A stretch of 64,000 nucleotides of DNA from Pedobacter frigiditerrae (GCF_032678705.1 NZ_JAVTSS010000001.1:372001-436000), one strand, 5' to 3'; counted from the stretch's first letter, positions 1 through 9,041 are shown. Notes: generated from the letters alone by a model not told the origin. Made by a program: numbers and translations.

Positions 1-42
1 TAATCACCTTTTTAAGTTTTGTTTGCTTGTATAATAATCGTT

Positions 43-675
43 TTAATTTTTTGTAGCTAGAACTATTGTATGAATATCATTATTGTTTTCTGTTTTTTTA
101 TACAAGACTTTTAAAACCTTTATTTCTGTAAAGCTATTTTCATAAAGTTGTTCCGTTATTTCATCAACTGTGTGAAAATAAAAATAGGTTCTGTCGCCAC
201 TACTGCCAACTTGATAGCCAGATTTGTTAGGATCTCCTTCAACAAAACTTAAATAGATTAATCCTTTTTCATTTAATAATTTTGAACAATTGGCAATCAT
301 ATTTTTACTGTCAATAGGAGACAAGTAAGGCAAAATGAACCCGCAAACTATTCCATCATACATTGTGTTAAGCGTGCTAATTTTCCTGCTGTCCATAACT
401 TCGAAATTTGCTGTTGGGTTATTTTTCTTTGCAAGCGCTATCATATTTGGTGCAATGTCTATTCCTAATATGTTGAAGTCTGGGCGCTTTGATAAAAGAT
501 ATTTTGTAATGTTTCCTGGTCCACAACCTATTTCTAGAATTTTTGGATTGGATTGATGGAGAGTACTACAAATTAAATCATAAGTATCGTTATACAAGTC
601 GAGTTCCATGAACTTTTCTTGATATAGTGAAGCAACTTTATTCCAAGTTTCAAATGTTTCCTTATAGTTGTCCAT
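43..675 (-). CDS. Class I SAM-dependent methyltransferase
   Basis: A 210-residue cytosolic methyltransferase with a Rossmann-type SAM-binding domain. Motif I reads LEIGCGPGN at residues 47-55, and the acidic residue expected to hold the SAM ribose is in GIDIAP (71-76). Later core strands FEVMDSRK and YDGIVCGF are also recognisable. There is no signal peptide or membrane segment. The substrate cannot be read: the family includes small-molecule, lipid and quinone methylases, and no biosynthetic neighbour narrows it down. The ATG at 673-675 gives the normal family length. The gene stands alone; the next gene on the same strand ends 547 bases upstream, behind repeat-rich DNA. The fold is clear, the function open. 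Confidence 0.85.
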   Translation of the reverse strand: MDNYKETFETWNKVASLYQEKFMELDLYNDTYDLICSTLHQSNPKILEIGCGPGNITKYLLSKRPDFNILGIDIAPNMIALAKKNNPTANFEVMDSRKISTLNTMYDGIVCGFILPYLSPIDSKNMIANCSKLLNEKGLIYLSFVEGDPNKSGYQVGSSGDRTYFYFHTVDEITEQLYENSFTEIKVLKVLYKKTENNNDIHTIVLATKN

Positions 676-1077
676 AATTTACAATGTGTAAGTTATTCGT
701 TTTTTAAACATTTATAAACGAATATAAAAGTTTCTTTTGGGAGGAGCTAGTTATCTTTTGGAAGGTGTTAGGTTCCTAGTTGTAATTGCCTACTTGTAGG
801 ATTTAGTCCTAAAACTGATTATTGATGATAAAGTAAGGATTGTAAATACTTAGGTACGAATTTTAGATTGCAAAGATGGAATAGCATTGTGTTAGCAGTT
901 AGTTACTTAATAACGAATTATCCGACTACTCAATATTTTTGCATTTGCAAGGAAACCATAAATAGTAGCAGAAACCTTAGTTATCTAAACTTGATGGTAG
1001 CGAAAATCTTTTTGTGTAGCCATAATAGTCATCCGATGAATATTGCATTTTCGGTTATATTCACAGTATAACTTTTG

Positions 1078-1154
1078 ATAAAAGCAACAAAAAATTGGAG
1101 CGAACAGCAGGACTATCCCTCAATATTTTTACTGTAATTGCTTTTCAAAAAAAG
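1078..1154 (-). repeat. Dispersed repeat family A, copy 1 (short)
   Basis: Read on the minus strand it begins TTTGAAAAGCAATTACAG and continues through the core TCCTGCTGTTCGCTCCAA. These blocks recur at eight other intergenic sites of the window. The right-hand part of the element is largely missing here. It lies downstream of the GtrA gene. Confidence 0.65.
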
Positions 1155-1167
1155 ATTTTTTCGATTA

Positions 1168-1212
1168 GTCATCCGATGAAACTTTAGCAGTTGCCTATAT
1201 TCATCGGATGAC
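1168..1212. repeat. Hairpin of two inverted GTCATCCGATGAA motifs
   Basis: GTCATCCGATGAA at 1168-1180 and its perfect complement TTCATCGGATGAC at 1200-1212 form a 13-bp stem with a 19-base loop, ending 10 bases past the stop of the GtrA gene. The motif occurs singly at 1028-1040 and 29004-29016. It could act as a transcript-end hairpin, but there is no U-tract, so a REP-like repeat is the safer name. Confidence 0.7.
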
Positions 1213-1222
1213 AGAGAATCTA

Positions 1223-1708
1223 TTATTTCTTTCCTAGTTTTTTTACGCTGAATGTAAAGTAGTGTTGGTAGATATAACTAAAGCCTGCAAGTAAAATTTG
1301 TACAGCGAACCTAGCTACTGTTGGGTAAATTAAAAGTACATCGGCCAAGAATTTGTATAAAGATATGTTCAGTAAAATATTGATGAACTGGAGGTTCATG
1401 AACCTGAATAATTGTACTCTTCCTCTAACTTCGCTATGAGTAAAAACAACATAACGGTTCATCACAAAACTGTATGGGATTGCAACTGCAAAATCAACTG
1501 CCATTGCTGCTGTACCTCGTTTTAAGGTGAAGTAGAAAACATCTACTTCTTCCGTTGTAAAAAGATGATAGAACGAAAGGTAATAAACTACATAGCCCAA
1601 TACAAAAGTGCTACCCCCAGTTGCTAAATACCTGAAGTTGTGCAGCGAGATGTATTTTTTAAAGGGAGGATGGAAAAAATCTATGATGGCTAATATGGCG
1701 ATGCGCAT
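1223..1708 (-). CDS. GtrA family membrane protein
   Basis: A 161-residue protein with four hydrophobic segments spaced as in the GtrA/DPMS family: about residues 25-47, 68-90, 108-132 and 138-158. The typical family block is visible as SFVMNRYVVF after the second segment. GtrA-like proteins are small inner-membrane proteins thought to move or present undecaprenyl- or polyprenyl-linked sugars for cell-surface glycan modification. It lies 105 bases downstream of an LTA-synthase-like gene on the same strand, which suggests a shared envelope role. The gap contains a REP-like repeat (1784-1810), so co-transcription is not certain. No partner glycosyltransferase is adjacent, so its sugar is unknown. 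Confidence 0.85.
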   Translation of the reverse strand: MRIAILAIIDFFHPPFKKYISLHNFRYLATGGSTFVLGYVVYYLSFYHLFTTEEVDVFYFTLKRGTAAMAVDFAVAIPYSFVMNRYVVFTHSEVRGRVQLFRFMNLQFINILLNISLYKFLADVLLIYPTVARFAVQILLAGFSYIYQHYFTFSVKKLGKK

Positions 1709-1783
1709 TGTTTGATGTTAGAATGTTGTAAAGTTGAAATGTTTTGCTTGGTTAATCGGTTAATTGTTGAAAATTGGTTAATT

Positions 1784-1810
1784 GTCCTTCGACAAGCTCA
1801 GGATGACAAT
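1784..1810. repeat. REP-like motif (CTTCGACAAGCTCAGGATGAC type)
   Basis: A short dispersed motif with conserved halves CCTTCGAC and GCTCAGGATGAC. Related copies in either orientation lie at 11755-11787, 17783-17855, 32120-32143, 38341-38365, 43767-43790, 51147-51165, 55014-55038 and 57429-57450. Motifs of this kind are widespread in intergenic DNA of Bacteroidota. Confidence 0.7.
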
Positions 1811-1813
1811 CGA

Positions 1814-3745
1814 TTATCTGCCACCTGTTAACTGGTCTTTAATCATTCTATTGTTGTATTGCTGGATAAATGCTTTCAGGTATTTTTCCATCTCGGTTTG
1901 TATAGCTGGTTCTTTATCAACTAAGTTGTTTTTGTTTAATCTGTCGGTTTTTAAATTAAATAGTGCGGTAGATTTTAAACCGTCGTAAATTAATAAATAA
2001 TCTCCTTTGAAAAAGCTAAAGCTACCATCGTTGTTATTAACTACAAAATTGTCTTTTTTATTGCTTAAGGCATCAAAACCGAATGCAAAATATGGTTTAT
2101 TGTAATTTAGGTAGTTTAAAACTGTTGGCATAATATCGGTTTGCTCAATTAGCTTATCGGTTTTGCCTTTTAGATCTCCACCAGGATAGTAAAATAAAAT
2201 AGGGATGGAGAATGAACCTGCTAATGTTTGATATTCTGGCAAGTAAGAAACGGTAGCATGGTCGGCAACTAATACAAACAAGGTGTTTTTATACCAAGGC
2301 ATTTTTGAAGCAGTAGCGAAAAATTTCCTTATCGCCATATCAGTATAACCCATTGGTTCTTGTACGGGCAACGGACCTTTTGGAAACTTGCCAATATATT
2401 TTTCGGGCACTTTAAATGGATGGTGCGAAGAAACCGAGAAGAAAGCAGAGAAAAAAGGCTGCTTAAATGTATTGATGGTTTTTGCCATGTATTGCATAAA
2501 AGGCTCGTCCCAAATACCCCAAATGCCATCGAAATCTGCATCGTTATTGTACTCGTTTTTTCCGAAATAGTTTTTAATTCCAGCCAAATTTGTATAAGCC
2601 GAAAAACCCATTGAGCCATTTGGTGCACCGTGAAAAAATGCAGTTTCATAACCTTCATCCCCTAATAATTTGGCAATACTGGTTGTTCTATTGCCCGAAT
2701 ATTTAGATAGCACAAAAGGTTCGCGAATGGATGGAATGCCTGAAATGATAGAAGGCAAGGCATCAATCGATTTTCGCCCGTTGGCATAAGTGTAGGAAGA
2801 AGTAAAACTGTTAGCCACTAAGCTATCTATAAACGGTGTGTAACCTTTGTATGTTCCGTTTAATACATCTTTGTTTAGTGCGCCAACGTGTTCCTTGCCT
2901 AAACTCTCTATGATTAAAAATACAACGTTCAGTTTTTTAAATTCTCCTTTATTTTCTGGTTGATGGATTGGGTTGTAAAGGTTATTTAAGGTTTGTTCAT
3001 CGTAATAATTAACTGGTTTTAAATTTGATGCCTTTAAGGTTTTCATGATGGTAAAAGGCGTATTTAAAACTAAGCTCATGTCTCCAGGAGATTTCACGAA
3101 ATCGCCAGCATTGCTCATAGTAATTGGTCGGGTGCTATGGCGCCAACCGCCACGCATACCAATAACTGCTAAACCAGCTATTAAAACCAGAATTAAGGTA
3201 TGTGTCAGATAAATTTGCCAAGTAAATTTGGGTACTTTTTTTAGCTTTATGAGTTTGTAAAGTTTAATAAAGGCATATATGAAAATTGCAAATAGAATAA
3301 CTAAATACCAATAATCTAATAGGAAATCGAACGTTAGCTTAAGTTTGTTTTTTTCATTACTAAATTGAGAAAAAACACTTGCTGTTGTTCTTTTGAGCGT
3401 GTATTTGTAGTAAGCGAAATCGATAAAATTGGCAAAAAAACCTATGCTGTTGGTGATGATGAACAGCCATTTGCAAAATTGCTGATAACCTGTTCTATAC
3501 CTGAATGGAAAAGGAATGGCTTGTAAAACGATGTATAATGAGTTGATATACAATAAAGCTACTATGTCGAATTTTATGCCACCTAAAAGGATGTATAGTA
3601 AATCGGCAAAGGCAATGTGTTTAAAAAGAGAAAGGTTAGTGAAATAAAAACCAAGTCGACATAATAAGTACAACACCAATAAAAGAAAAAAGCGATAAGC
3701 TAATACTGTATAAATTGATTGTTCTCTTTTGGTTGGTTGGTTCAT
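1814..3745 (-). CDS. LTA synthase family sulfatase-like transferase
   Basis: A 643-residue protein with about five N-terminal membrane helices (residues 12-200) and an extracytoplasmic alkaline-phosphatase-superfamily domain (about 270-570). The metal and catalytic signature resembles LtaS-type phosphoglycerol transferases: E280 in FLIIESLG, the probable nucleophile S326 in GRKSIDALPS (where LtaS has Thr), D413 in WGIWDEPF, a His pair in SVSSHHPF, and D495-H496 in VADHA. Gram-negative bacteria lack lipoteichoic acid, so in this phylum such enzymes probably transfer phosphoglycerol, phosphoethanolamine or a related head group to a surface glycan or lipid. The substrate is an inference. The ATG at 3743-3745 gives a normal start. 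The upstream border with the divergent NlpC gene holds repeats. Confidence 0.88.
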   Translation of the reverse strand: MNQPTKREQSIYTVLAYRFFLLLVLYLLCRLGFYFTNLSLFKHIAFADLLYILLGGIKFDIVALLYINSLYIVLQAIPFPFRYRTGYQQFCKWLFIITNSIGFFANFIDFAYYKYTLKRTTASVFSQFSNEKNKLKLTFDFLLDYWYLVILFAIFIYAFIKLYKLIKLKKVPKFTWQIYLTHTLILVLIAGLAVIGMRGGWRHSTRPITMSNAGDFVKSPGDMSLVLNTPFTIMKTLKASNLKPVNYYDEQTLNNLYNPIHQPENKGEFKKLNVVFLIIESLGKEHVGALNKDVLNGTYKGYTPFIDSLVANSFTSSYTYANGRKSIDALPSIISGIPSIREPFVLSKYSGNRTTSIAKLLGDEGYETAFFHGAPNGSMGFSAYTNLAGIKNYFGKNEYNNDADFDGIWGIWDEPFMQYMAKTINTFKQPFFSAFFSVSSHHPFKVPEKYIGKFPKGPLPVQEPMGYTDMAIRKFFATASKMPWYKNTLFVLVADHATVSYLPEYQTLAGSFSIPILFYYPGGDLKGKTDKLIEQTDIMPTVLNYLNYNKPYFAFGFDALSNKKDNFVVNNNDGSFSFFKGDYLLIYDGLKSTALFNLKTDRLNKNNLVDKEPAIQTEMEKYLKAFIQQYNNRMIKDQLTGGR

Positions 3746-4088
3746 TGATGGTGTAAAAAGTTGGCAATTTACGGAAAAAGATGGAACACAATAAAATGTA
3801 AAATGTAAGAGGTAAGGTGGAAGATGAATTGTTTGATTGCAAGATTGTTAAATTGTTATGTAAAACGCCTAGACCTAGATAGAAGCACCTGTTCCTGTTA
3901 ACTAAACCCTACTTATCAGAAATCCCTCCGATTCTTCATCGGGGTTTGTAGCGAGGGCGGGACTGAATTTTTTCCCTTGCACTGCAATTGCCTTTCAACT
4001 AAAATATTTATACGCTAGAAATATGGTAGTGTAAAATGTAAGTTGGAAAATGACTGGTTGTTTCTATTTCTTGTAACTTAGTTCTGCG
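3746..4088. other. 343-bp divergent intergenic region with repeats
   Basis: This region separates two divergent genes. It holds a GATG/GTAAG word-repeat tract (about 3790-3840) and a reverse copy of repeat family A (3866-4002). No exact TAnnTTTG box was found; a weaker TATTTCTTG lies at about 4066-4074 before the NlpC/P60 gene. Confidence 0.55.
3866..4002 (-). repeat. Dispersed repeat family A, copy 2
   Basis: On the minus strand it runs from TTGAAAGGCAATTGCAGTG through TCAGTCCCGCCCTCGCTACA, then a hairpin with arms CCCCGAT and ATCGGAGG around GAAGA, then AGGGTTTAG and a tail GGTGCTTCTATCTAGG. The same order of blocks is seen at other copies. It lies between divergent genes. Confidence 0.7.
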
Positions 4089-5288
4089 ATGAGAAATTTT
4101 TATTTAACTCTTATTTTAACGGTTTGTACTTTTGTTGTAAAAGCACAATCTGATACTTCGGCATATAGATATCAGGCTGCAACCATACAGAAGAAATTTG
4201 CGCCAGATAAACGTGCTATCTTTTTCAACCTGAAAATAAAAGGAGATTCTGTGGATTTGGAAAGCACTTCTCAAGAAGCTTTGAACGAATTTGAAAAGGT
4301 TAAGCCGACTATGGCGAGCATTAAATTTACCTCAACTTTGTTGCCTGCAAAATCGTTAAATGGCTTGGAATATGGTGTAGCTAACCTTTCGGTTTGCAAC
4401 AATAGGGCAAATCCGCAAAATGCAGCAGAGTTGATGACACAGATGTTATTGGGTACGCCGATTAGGGTGATGAAAAAACAAGGCGGATTTTATTTAGTGA
4501 AAACCCCAGATGGTTATTTGTCATGGACAGATGGTGGGGCAATTAAACTAATGGATAAACAGCAATATGAGACTTGGCAAAAAGCAGATAAAGTAGTTTT
4601 TACAGCAGATTATGGTCACGGGTTTAGCAAAGCTGATGTTAATTCTCAGAGAGTTTCTGATTTGGTAAGTGGCAATATTTTGCAATTACTAGGAACGGAA
4701 AAGGATTTTTATAAAGTTGCTTATCCTGATGGGAGAGTGGCTTATTTGCCAAAAACTAACGCCAAGCTTTACAAACAATGGATTAAAAGGCCAAATCCAA
4801 ATGCAACGGCAATTTTAGCTACGGCGCAAACATTATTAGGCGTTCCATATTTATGGGGTGGCACTTCTATAAAAGGAGTTGATTGTAGTGGTTTTACAAA
4901 AACAGCTTACTTTTTAAATGGGATTGTGATTCCTCGTGATGCTTCTCAACAAGCGTTGGTAGGTGATTTTGTTGACGTATTGGAAAATGACAGCATCAGC
5001 ATTGCTAAATGTTTAAAAAACTTACAGCCTGGCGATTTGCTTTTTTTCTCTGCCGCTAAACGTAGAGGGATAAATGGCGGTCGTGTTTCGCATACCGCAA
5101 TTTATATGGGTAATGGAGAATTTATTCAGAGTGCTGGTATGGTAAAGATTAATAGCATTGTGCCTACTGCACCGAATTACGATGGCGTACAAAGTGGAAC
5201 TTTAGTAGGCGCTAGAAGGATTTTAACCGAAATAGGAAAACCAGAAATTACCAGGGTTGAACAACACGATTGGTACGGAAAGAATTAA
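4089..5288 (+). CDS. Secreted SH3 / NlpC-P60 cell-wall endopeptidase
   Basis: A 399-residue exported protein: a signal peptide ending KAQ at residue 20, bacterial SH3-like segments (about 95-225), and a C-terminal NlpC/P60 cysteine peptidase domain (240-380). The catalytic Cys266 lies in GVDCSGFT and the His335 in RVSHTAIYMG. Family members cut D-Glu to diamino-acid bonds in peptidoglycan stem peptides, with the SH3 domains steering substrate access. The site is the periplasm. It is followed after three bases by an arsC-like gene, so the two are probably co-transcribed, though no functional link is evident. Domain order and length match the dipeptidyl-peptidase VI type of Bacteroidota. Confidence in the class is high; precise bond specificity is not known. 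Confidence 0.92.
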   Translation: MRNFYLTLILTVCTFVVKAQSDTSAYRYQAATIQKKFAPDKRAIFFNLKIKGDSVDLESTSQEALNEFEKVKPTMASIKFTSTLLPAKSLNGLEYGVANLSVCNNRANPQNAAELMTQMLLGTPIRVMKKQGGFYLVKTPDGYLSWTDGGAIKLMDKQQYETWQKADKVVFTADYGHGFSKADVNSQRVSDLVSGNILQLLGTEKDFYKVAYPDGRVAYLPKTNAKLYKQWIKRPNPNATAILATAQTLLGVPYLWGGTSIKGVDCSGFTKTAYFLNGIVIPRDASQQALVGDFVDVLENDSISIAKCLKNLQPGDLLFFSAAKRRGINGGRVSHTAIYMGNGEFIQSAGMVKINSIVPTAPNYDGVQSGTLVGARRILTEIGKPEITRVEQHDWYGKN

Positions 5289-5291
5289 AAT

Positions 5292-5633
5292 ATGATTACA
5301 ATTTACCATAATAACAGTTGCACTAAAAGTCGCATTGCCTTAGCTGCTGTAACAAAAAATGATGAGCCTTTTGAAGTGGTTAATTATTTAGAAAATGTAC
5401 TAAATGTTGAGGAACTAAGAGCCATTATTGCAAAGCTTAATTGCAAACCAAAAGACATTGTGAGAACGACTGAAAAGGTTTACCTAGAAAAGTACAAGGG
5501 CAAAGACTTAACGGATGAGGAATGGATAAACGCGATGCACGAAAACCCTATCCTTATTCAAAGGCCAATTTTAGTGAAAGGTGATAGGGCGGTAATTGGT
5601 AGATCTGAAAATGCGCTTGATGAGATTATGTAG
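5292..5633 (+). CDS. arsC: ArsC-family thioredoxin-fold reductase
   Basis: A 113-residue ArsC/Spx-fold protein. The nucleophile Cys10 sits in NNSCTKSR, the position and context used by glutaredoxin-dependent arsenate reductases, and the C-terminal block RPILVKGDRAVIGR carries the arginines expected near the oxyanion site. Enzymes of this type reduce arsenate to arsenite with glutathione/glutaredoxin. There is no arsR, arsB or acr3 nearby, so the real substrate could differ (the YffB/ArsC-like group is broad). It starts three bases after the NlpC/P60 stop and is therefore probably translated from the same message. Its stop is two bases from the end of the convergent minus-strand gene. The symbol reflects family membership, not proven arsenate activity. 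Confidence 0.78.
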   Translation: MITIYHNNSCTKSRIALAAVTKNDEPFEVVNYLENVLNVEELRAIIAKLNCKPKDIVRTTEKVYLEKYKGKDLTDEEWINAMHENPILIQRPILVKGDRAVIGRSENALDEIM

Positions 5634-5635
5634 AT

Positions 5636-6262
5636 TTATTTTAGAGCATTCTCAAACGCGGCTTTTGATTTTATAAATTTAATTCTTGATTTAACTTCTG
5701 GGAAATGTTTAGCAATTTCTTCTGGGTCAGCAGTATGATAACTTCTCAAATTATTACCCTGTAAAATTTCAAAATAATAGGATGAACCATCTAAAACAGA
5801 GATTCTGTTATGTGGAAAATTTGCAACAATAAAAACAGTATCATTTTTAGCATAATTCGCTACAACAGTTTGTGGCTTTAAATATTGCATATTAATTGAA
5901 TCATTACTCAAAGTCCAAAAGTTTTGGCTTTCTAATTCTCCCATTAATTTCTTTGCCTTTATTTTATTCAAAGAAGATTTTTTTATTGTTTGTTTTGAAG
6001 GATTATTATCAGGATAAGTTAGTAATATCTTCTTCCAAGAATTGTTTTTGTAAGCTAATATTTCGATATAATTCGTGTTCCCAATCCTCCACCCACTAAA
6101 AGTCCTAAAGGCAATCAATAAATCATATTTGTTATGGAAAGTTTTATAAACCAATGAGCTGTTTTTAAATTCATCAGCAACATTTGATTTAATTATAGGG
6201 ATTTGAGCCTTAACAAAACCTAGAGAAAAGAATAAAACTATAATTAGTAAATGCTTTCTCAC
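5636..6262 (-). CDS. Secreted protein of unknown function (GTG start)
   Basis: A 208-residue protein that I do not recognise. It has an N-terminal signal peptide (hydrophobic 5-17, probable cleavage after VKA-Q). The mature part is mixed alpha/beta with many Lys, Asn and Ser and no Cys, suggesting a soluble periplasmic or secreted protein. The start codon is GTG at 6260-6262, and it overlaps the stop of the upstream TPR gene as GTGA, the classic signature of translational coupling. This makes the two genes a likely functional pair. It ends two bases from the convergent arsC stop, leaving no room for a separate terminator. Confidence 0.7.
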   Translation of the reverse strand: MRKHLLIIVLFFSLGFVKAQIPIIKSNVADEFKNSSLVYKTFHNKYDLLIAFRTFSGWRIGNTNYIEILAYKNNSWKKILLTYPDNNPSKQTIKKSSLNKIKAKKLMGELESQNFWTLSNDSINMQYLKPQTVVANYAKNDTVFIVANFPHNRISVLDGSSYYFEILQGNNLRSYHTADPEEIAKHFPEVKSRIKFIKSKAAFENALK

Positions 6263-7122
6263 TTTGCAATAGTCTTAAACCCATTGATAATTTTCAGGTC
6301 TTCATAATCATACATCGAAATAAATACGATTACCTTTTCTTCAACATTTTTGTCATTTCTAAAGGTGATTTCATATTTATCTAATAAAGCCGTGCCCATA
6401 AGTCCGTACTTAGATTTATAAGCACAACAACTTCCTACTCTATTATAGGTTACAGGTTTGCCTTGCGCATCTCTCAATAGATTTAAATAGGCTCTTTGGT
6501 TACCTGGACCGCCACTAGGCCCATTTCCAACCTTAATTGGATCTTTTTCAGAGTACCCATATTTTTTGTCTTCGGCAGTTTTGTTTAAGGTAAGAATAGA
6601 AAAATAATTGCTAGGCTTAGGTTTGCCAATGTCATCAACTTTACGTTGTGCATCTTTAGCGCCTTTTATTAAAGCTTTTCTGTAATCGGCCGATGCTAAA
6701 TCTGTCTTATCAAGCATTTCATTAACTAATCCTCTATTGTAATAAGCCTCGGCATAATTAGAGTCTATCTTTAAGGCTAAATCATAATCTGCTATAGCGC
6801 CTAAATAATCGGTTAAATTTTTCTTAGCGGTTCCTCTGCTTAAATAAGCTTGTTTGTTATTCGAATTAAGTATTAAGGATTCTTCGTAATCCTTAATTGC
6901 GCCTTCGTAGTTATAAAGGAATGATTTCATGATACCTCTATTATACCATACCACAAAATCCGACTTGTCTAGGTCTAAAGATTTATTCAACAATATAATC
7001 GCTTCTTCTAACTTTCCGGCATACGCCTGTTTCATTCCATCATCGTAATATGATTTTGCATTTTGGGCATAAGAAGTATTTAATAAAATTATAGATAAGA
7101 GTGTAAGTAGAACCTTTTTCAT
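6259..7122 (-). CDS. Secreted TPR-repeat protein
   Basis: A 287-residue protein with a signal peptide (cleavage near SYA-Q, residue 19-20), about four tetratricopeptide repeats (25-155) and a unique C-terminal region (160-287) containing an adjacent Cys pair in GSCCAYKS. TPR arrays bind protein partners, and the exported location suggests a periplasmic scaffold. Its stop overlaps the GTG start of the following secreted protein by four bases, so the two are coupled and may interact. The C-terminal part has no family I recognise. The annotation is TPR by repeat spacing (NRG...A..DY..AL pattern); the function is unknown. Confidence 0.82.
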   Translation of the reverse strand: MKKVLLTLLSIILLNTSYAQNAKSYYDDGMKQAYAGKLEEAIILLNKSLDLDKSDFVVWYNRGIMKSFLYNYEGAIKDYEESLILNSNNKQAYLSRGTAKKNLTDYLGAIADYDLALKIDSNYAEAYYNRGLVNEMLDKTDLASADYRKALIKGAKDAQRKVDDIGKPKPSNYFSILTLNKTAEDKKYGYSEKDPIKVGNGPSGGPGNQRAYLNLLRDAQGKPVTYNRVGSCCAYKSKYGLMGTALLDKYEITFRNDKNVEEKVIVFISMYDYEDLKIINGFKTIAK

Positions 7123-7189
7123 GATGTTAATTTAGGTGGAGAAATTGTTGTTTTTAATACTGATGAAAAACATGTAATTTTTCCATGAT

Positions 7190-9022
7190 CTAATTGCTTT
7201 CTATAGCCGAAACTTTTTCTCTATATAGTTCAATGGGTCCATCTAGTAAAACAGCAATAACAGTTACATCTTTATCTAATCTATCCTTTGGAATGTCTAT
7301 GTAAATAATTCCAGGTACTTTACTCCAATACAATTTGTTATAAACTGCGTGTTCTAGCATTGTACCTTCTCCAATAATCCTAATTCTATTGATTTGATTT
7401 TTTAATCCTTTAATGGCAATTTGGCCATTTGGTTTACCTTCTACAAAAAGATATAAAGTTTGCAAATCTTTAGATAGCGCTGTTCTTCCATCAAAATGAC
7501 CTTCGGGGATACCTTTTTCTGTTTGATATAAGGCTTCCGCATTTTTAACTACCCAGTTTTTAACTTGTTGGTCAATTGGGTTAACGTTTGGTTTAAAGTT
7601 TAAGCCATCGCTTTCTAAATTGCTATCTTTAAAAGGGTTTAAGCCATAGTTAACAGCTGAAGCTATTTTTTTAATCTTAAAATTAGCGGGTTCATTAGTT
7701 TTGGTAAGTGCGTCACTAAAACTAAGAACAGGTACATCTAGATTTGCGAGTTTTACTGGGCTTTTAAGTTTAATACGAATTACCGTAACATCCTTATCAT
7801 AAGCCAGCTCAGGAATTTGGATTAAATAACTAGTATTATTTACTGCGATATAACTTATTTTGCCAGTATAACCCATTACTGAAACCTGCTCAATTGGTGT
7901 TTCAATATTTTTCAATAAAATGCCATTATTGTCCTTATAATCTAAATAGAGGTAAAGTATTTTTTCATCTTTAGACAAAGTTGTTTTCCCATTAAAAAAG
8001 CCATTTGGTAAACCTGCTTTTGTGTTGTAAATAGCTTCTGCATGTTTGTTTGTCCACCTACCTAAACCTTTTAGGATATTTTGTTGTTCAATCGGAATTG
8101 TGCCATCGGCTTTTGGACCAATATCTAACAATAAATTACCGCCCATACTTATACAATCTACCAAAGTTCTAATAATCATGTTGGCCGATTTATATTTTTT
8201 GTCGTAAGGTTGGTAACCCCAGGAATCATTCATTGTATAACACAATTCCCAATAAGGACTGGCAGGCTTTACAATTGGTACGCCTTGCTCAGGTGTTTCA
8301 TAATCTCCATGTGCATCTAATCTGGCATTGATAATTACATTTGGATTATGGCTTTGTAGTAGTTGGCGTACTTTATCACTTTGCCACTCGGCAGATGAAT
8401 GCTCCCAATCCCCATCAAACCACATTAAATCTGGTTTAAATTTGGTTGATAATTCAGCTAATTGGGTTTGGAAATAATTCTGGAAAATAGCCCAACGCTT
8501 TGGTTCTTCATTTAATTTATAACGCTTTTTATCTCTTGTAAAACCATCATAATCACGGTAACTCCAATCTGGTAACGAATAATACAAGCCAGTTTTTAAT
8601 CCATATTTTTTTAAGGAGCTAACAAAAGGTGCAACTAAATCTCGTTTAGCGGCGCTACTATTTAATGTGGTAGTAGCATTTGGTGCTTTCGAATCCCATA
8701 ATGAAATACCATCATGGTGTTTTGTTGTGATAACTGCATATTTGGCTCCACTTTCTTTAATCAATTGTACCCACTGGTCGGGGTTATATTTTGAGGCATT
8801 AAAACCTTTCAATTGTTTCATATAGGCATCATGGTTAAGGTAGTTATTGTAAAACGACCATGATTCAGAAATTCCGTTTACCGAATAAACTCCCCAATGT
8901 ATAAAAATGCCAAGTTTTGCATCTGCAAACCATTCCATCTTTTTTACTGGTGAGTTGGTTTGTGCAATTATATTAAAAGAGCTACACAAAATGAGCAATA
9001 GGATAGTTAATTTTTTATGCAT
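7190..9022 (-). CDS. GH29 alpha-L-fucosidase
   Basis: A 610-residue exported glycoside hydrolase. A signal peptide (about 1-21) precedes the GH29 (beta/alpha)8-like catalytic domain (25-345) and two C-terminal beta-rich parts. Family blocks are clear: LGIFIHWGVYSVNG (37-50), TTKHHDGISLWD (99-110) and the nucleophile region PDLMWFDGDW, with Asp203 as the likely nucleophile by alignment to the LWND of thermophilic enzymes. Family members release alpha-linked fucose from glycans. The tail contains two similar segments (EAIYNTKAGLPNGFFNGKTT and EALYQTEKGIPEGHFDGRTA), an internal duplication of about 85 residues. No SusC/SusD or other polysaccharide-utilisation genes adjoin it, so it is a solitary fucosidase. 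A TAnnTTTG box at 9042-9049 is the likely promoter. Confidence 0.92.
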   Translation of the reverse strand: MHKKLTILLLILCSSFNIIAQTNSPVKKMEWFADAKLGIFIHWGVYSVNGISESWSFYNNYLNHDAYMKQLKGFNASKYNPDQWVQLIKESGAKYAVITTKHHDGISLWDSKAPNATTTLNSSAAKRDLVAPFVSSLKKYGLKTGLYYSLPDWSYRDYDGFTRDKKRYKLNEEPKRWAIFQNYFQTQLAELSTKFKPDLMWFDGDWEHSSAEWQSDKVRQLLQSHNPNVIINARLDAHGDYETPEQGVPIVKPASPYWELCYTMNDSWGYQPYDKKYKSANMIIRTLVDCISMGGNLLLDIGPKADGTIPIEQQNILKGLGRWTNKHAEAIYNTKAGLPNGFFNGKTTLSKDEKILYLYLDYKDNNGILLKNIETPIEQVSVMGYTGKISYIAVNNTSYLIQIPELAYDKDVTVIRIKLKSPVKLANLDVPVLSFSDALTKTNEPANFKIKKIASAVNYGLNPFKDSNLESDGLNFKPNVNPIDQQVKNWVVKNAEALYQTEKGIPEGHFDGRTALSKDLQTLYLFVEGKPNGQIAIKGLKNQINRIRIIGEGTMLEHAVYNKLYWSKVPGIIYIDIPKDRLDKDVTVIAVLLDGPIELYREKVSAIESN

Positions 9023-9041
9023 AAATAGGAGTTGTGATTCT

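Larger units (their letters stand above)
676..1222. other. 547-bp intergenic region without a gene, repeat-rich
   Basis: No convincing gene is seen. A 67-codon frame at 868-1071 has no family resemblance and runs into repeats. The region holds one reverse-orientation copy of dispersed repeat family A (1078-1154) and three copies of the GTCATCCGATGAA motif (1028-1040, 1168-1180 and, inverted, 1200-1212). Confidence 0.7.

Noticed and set aside
868..1071. 67-codon plus-strand frame
   Set aside because: No family resemblance, unlikely composition and overlap with dispersed repeats; treated as intergenic.
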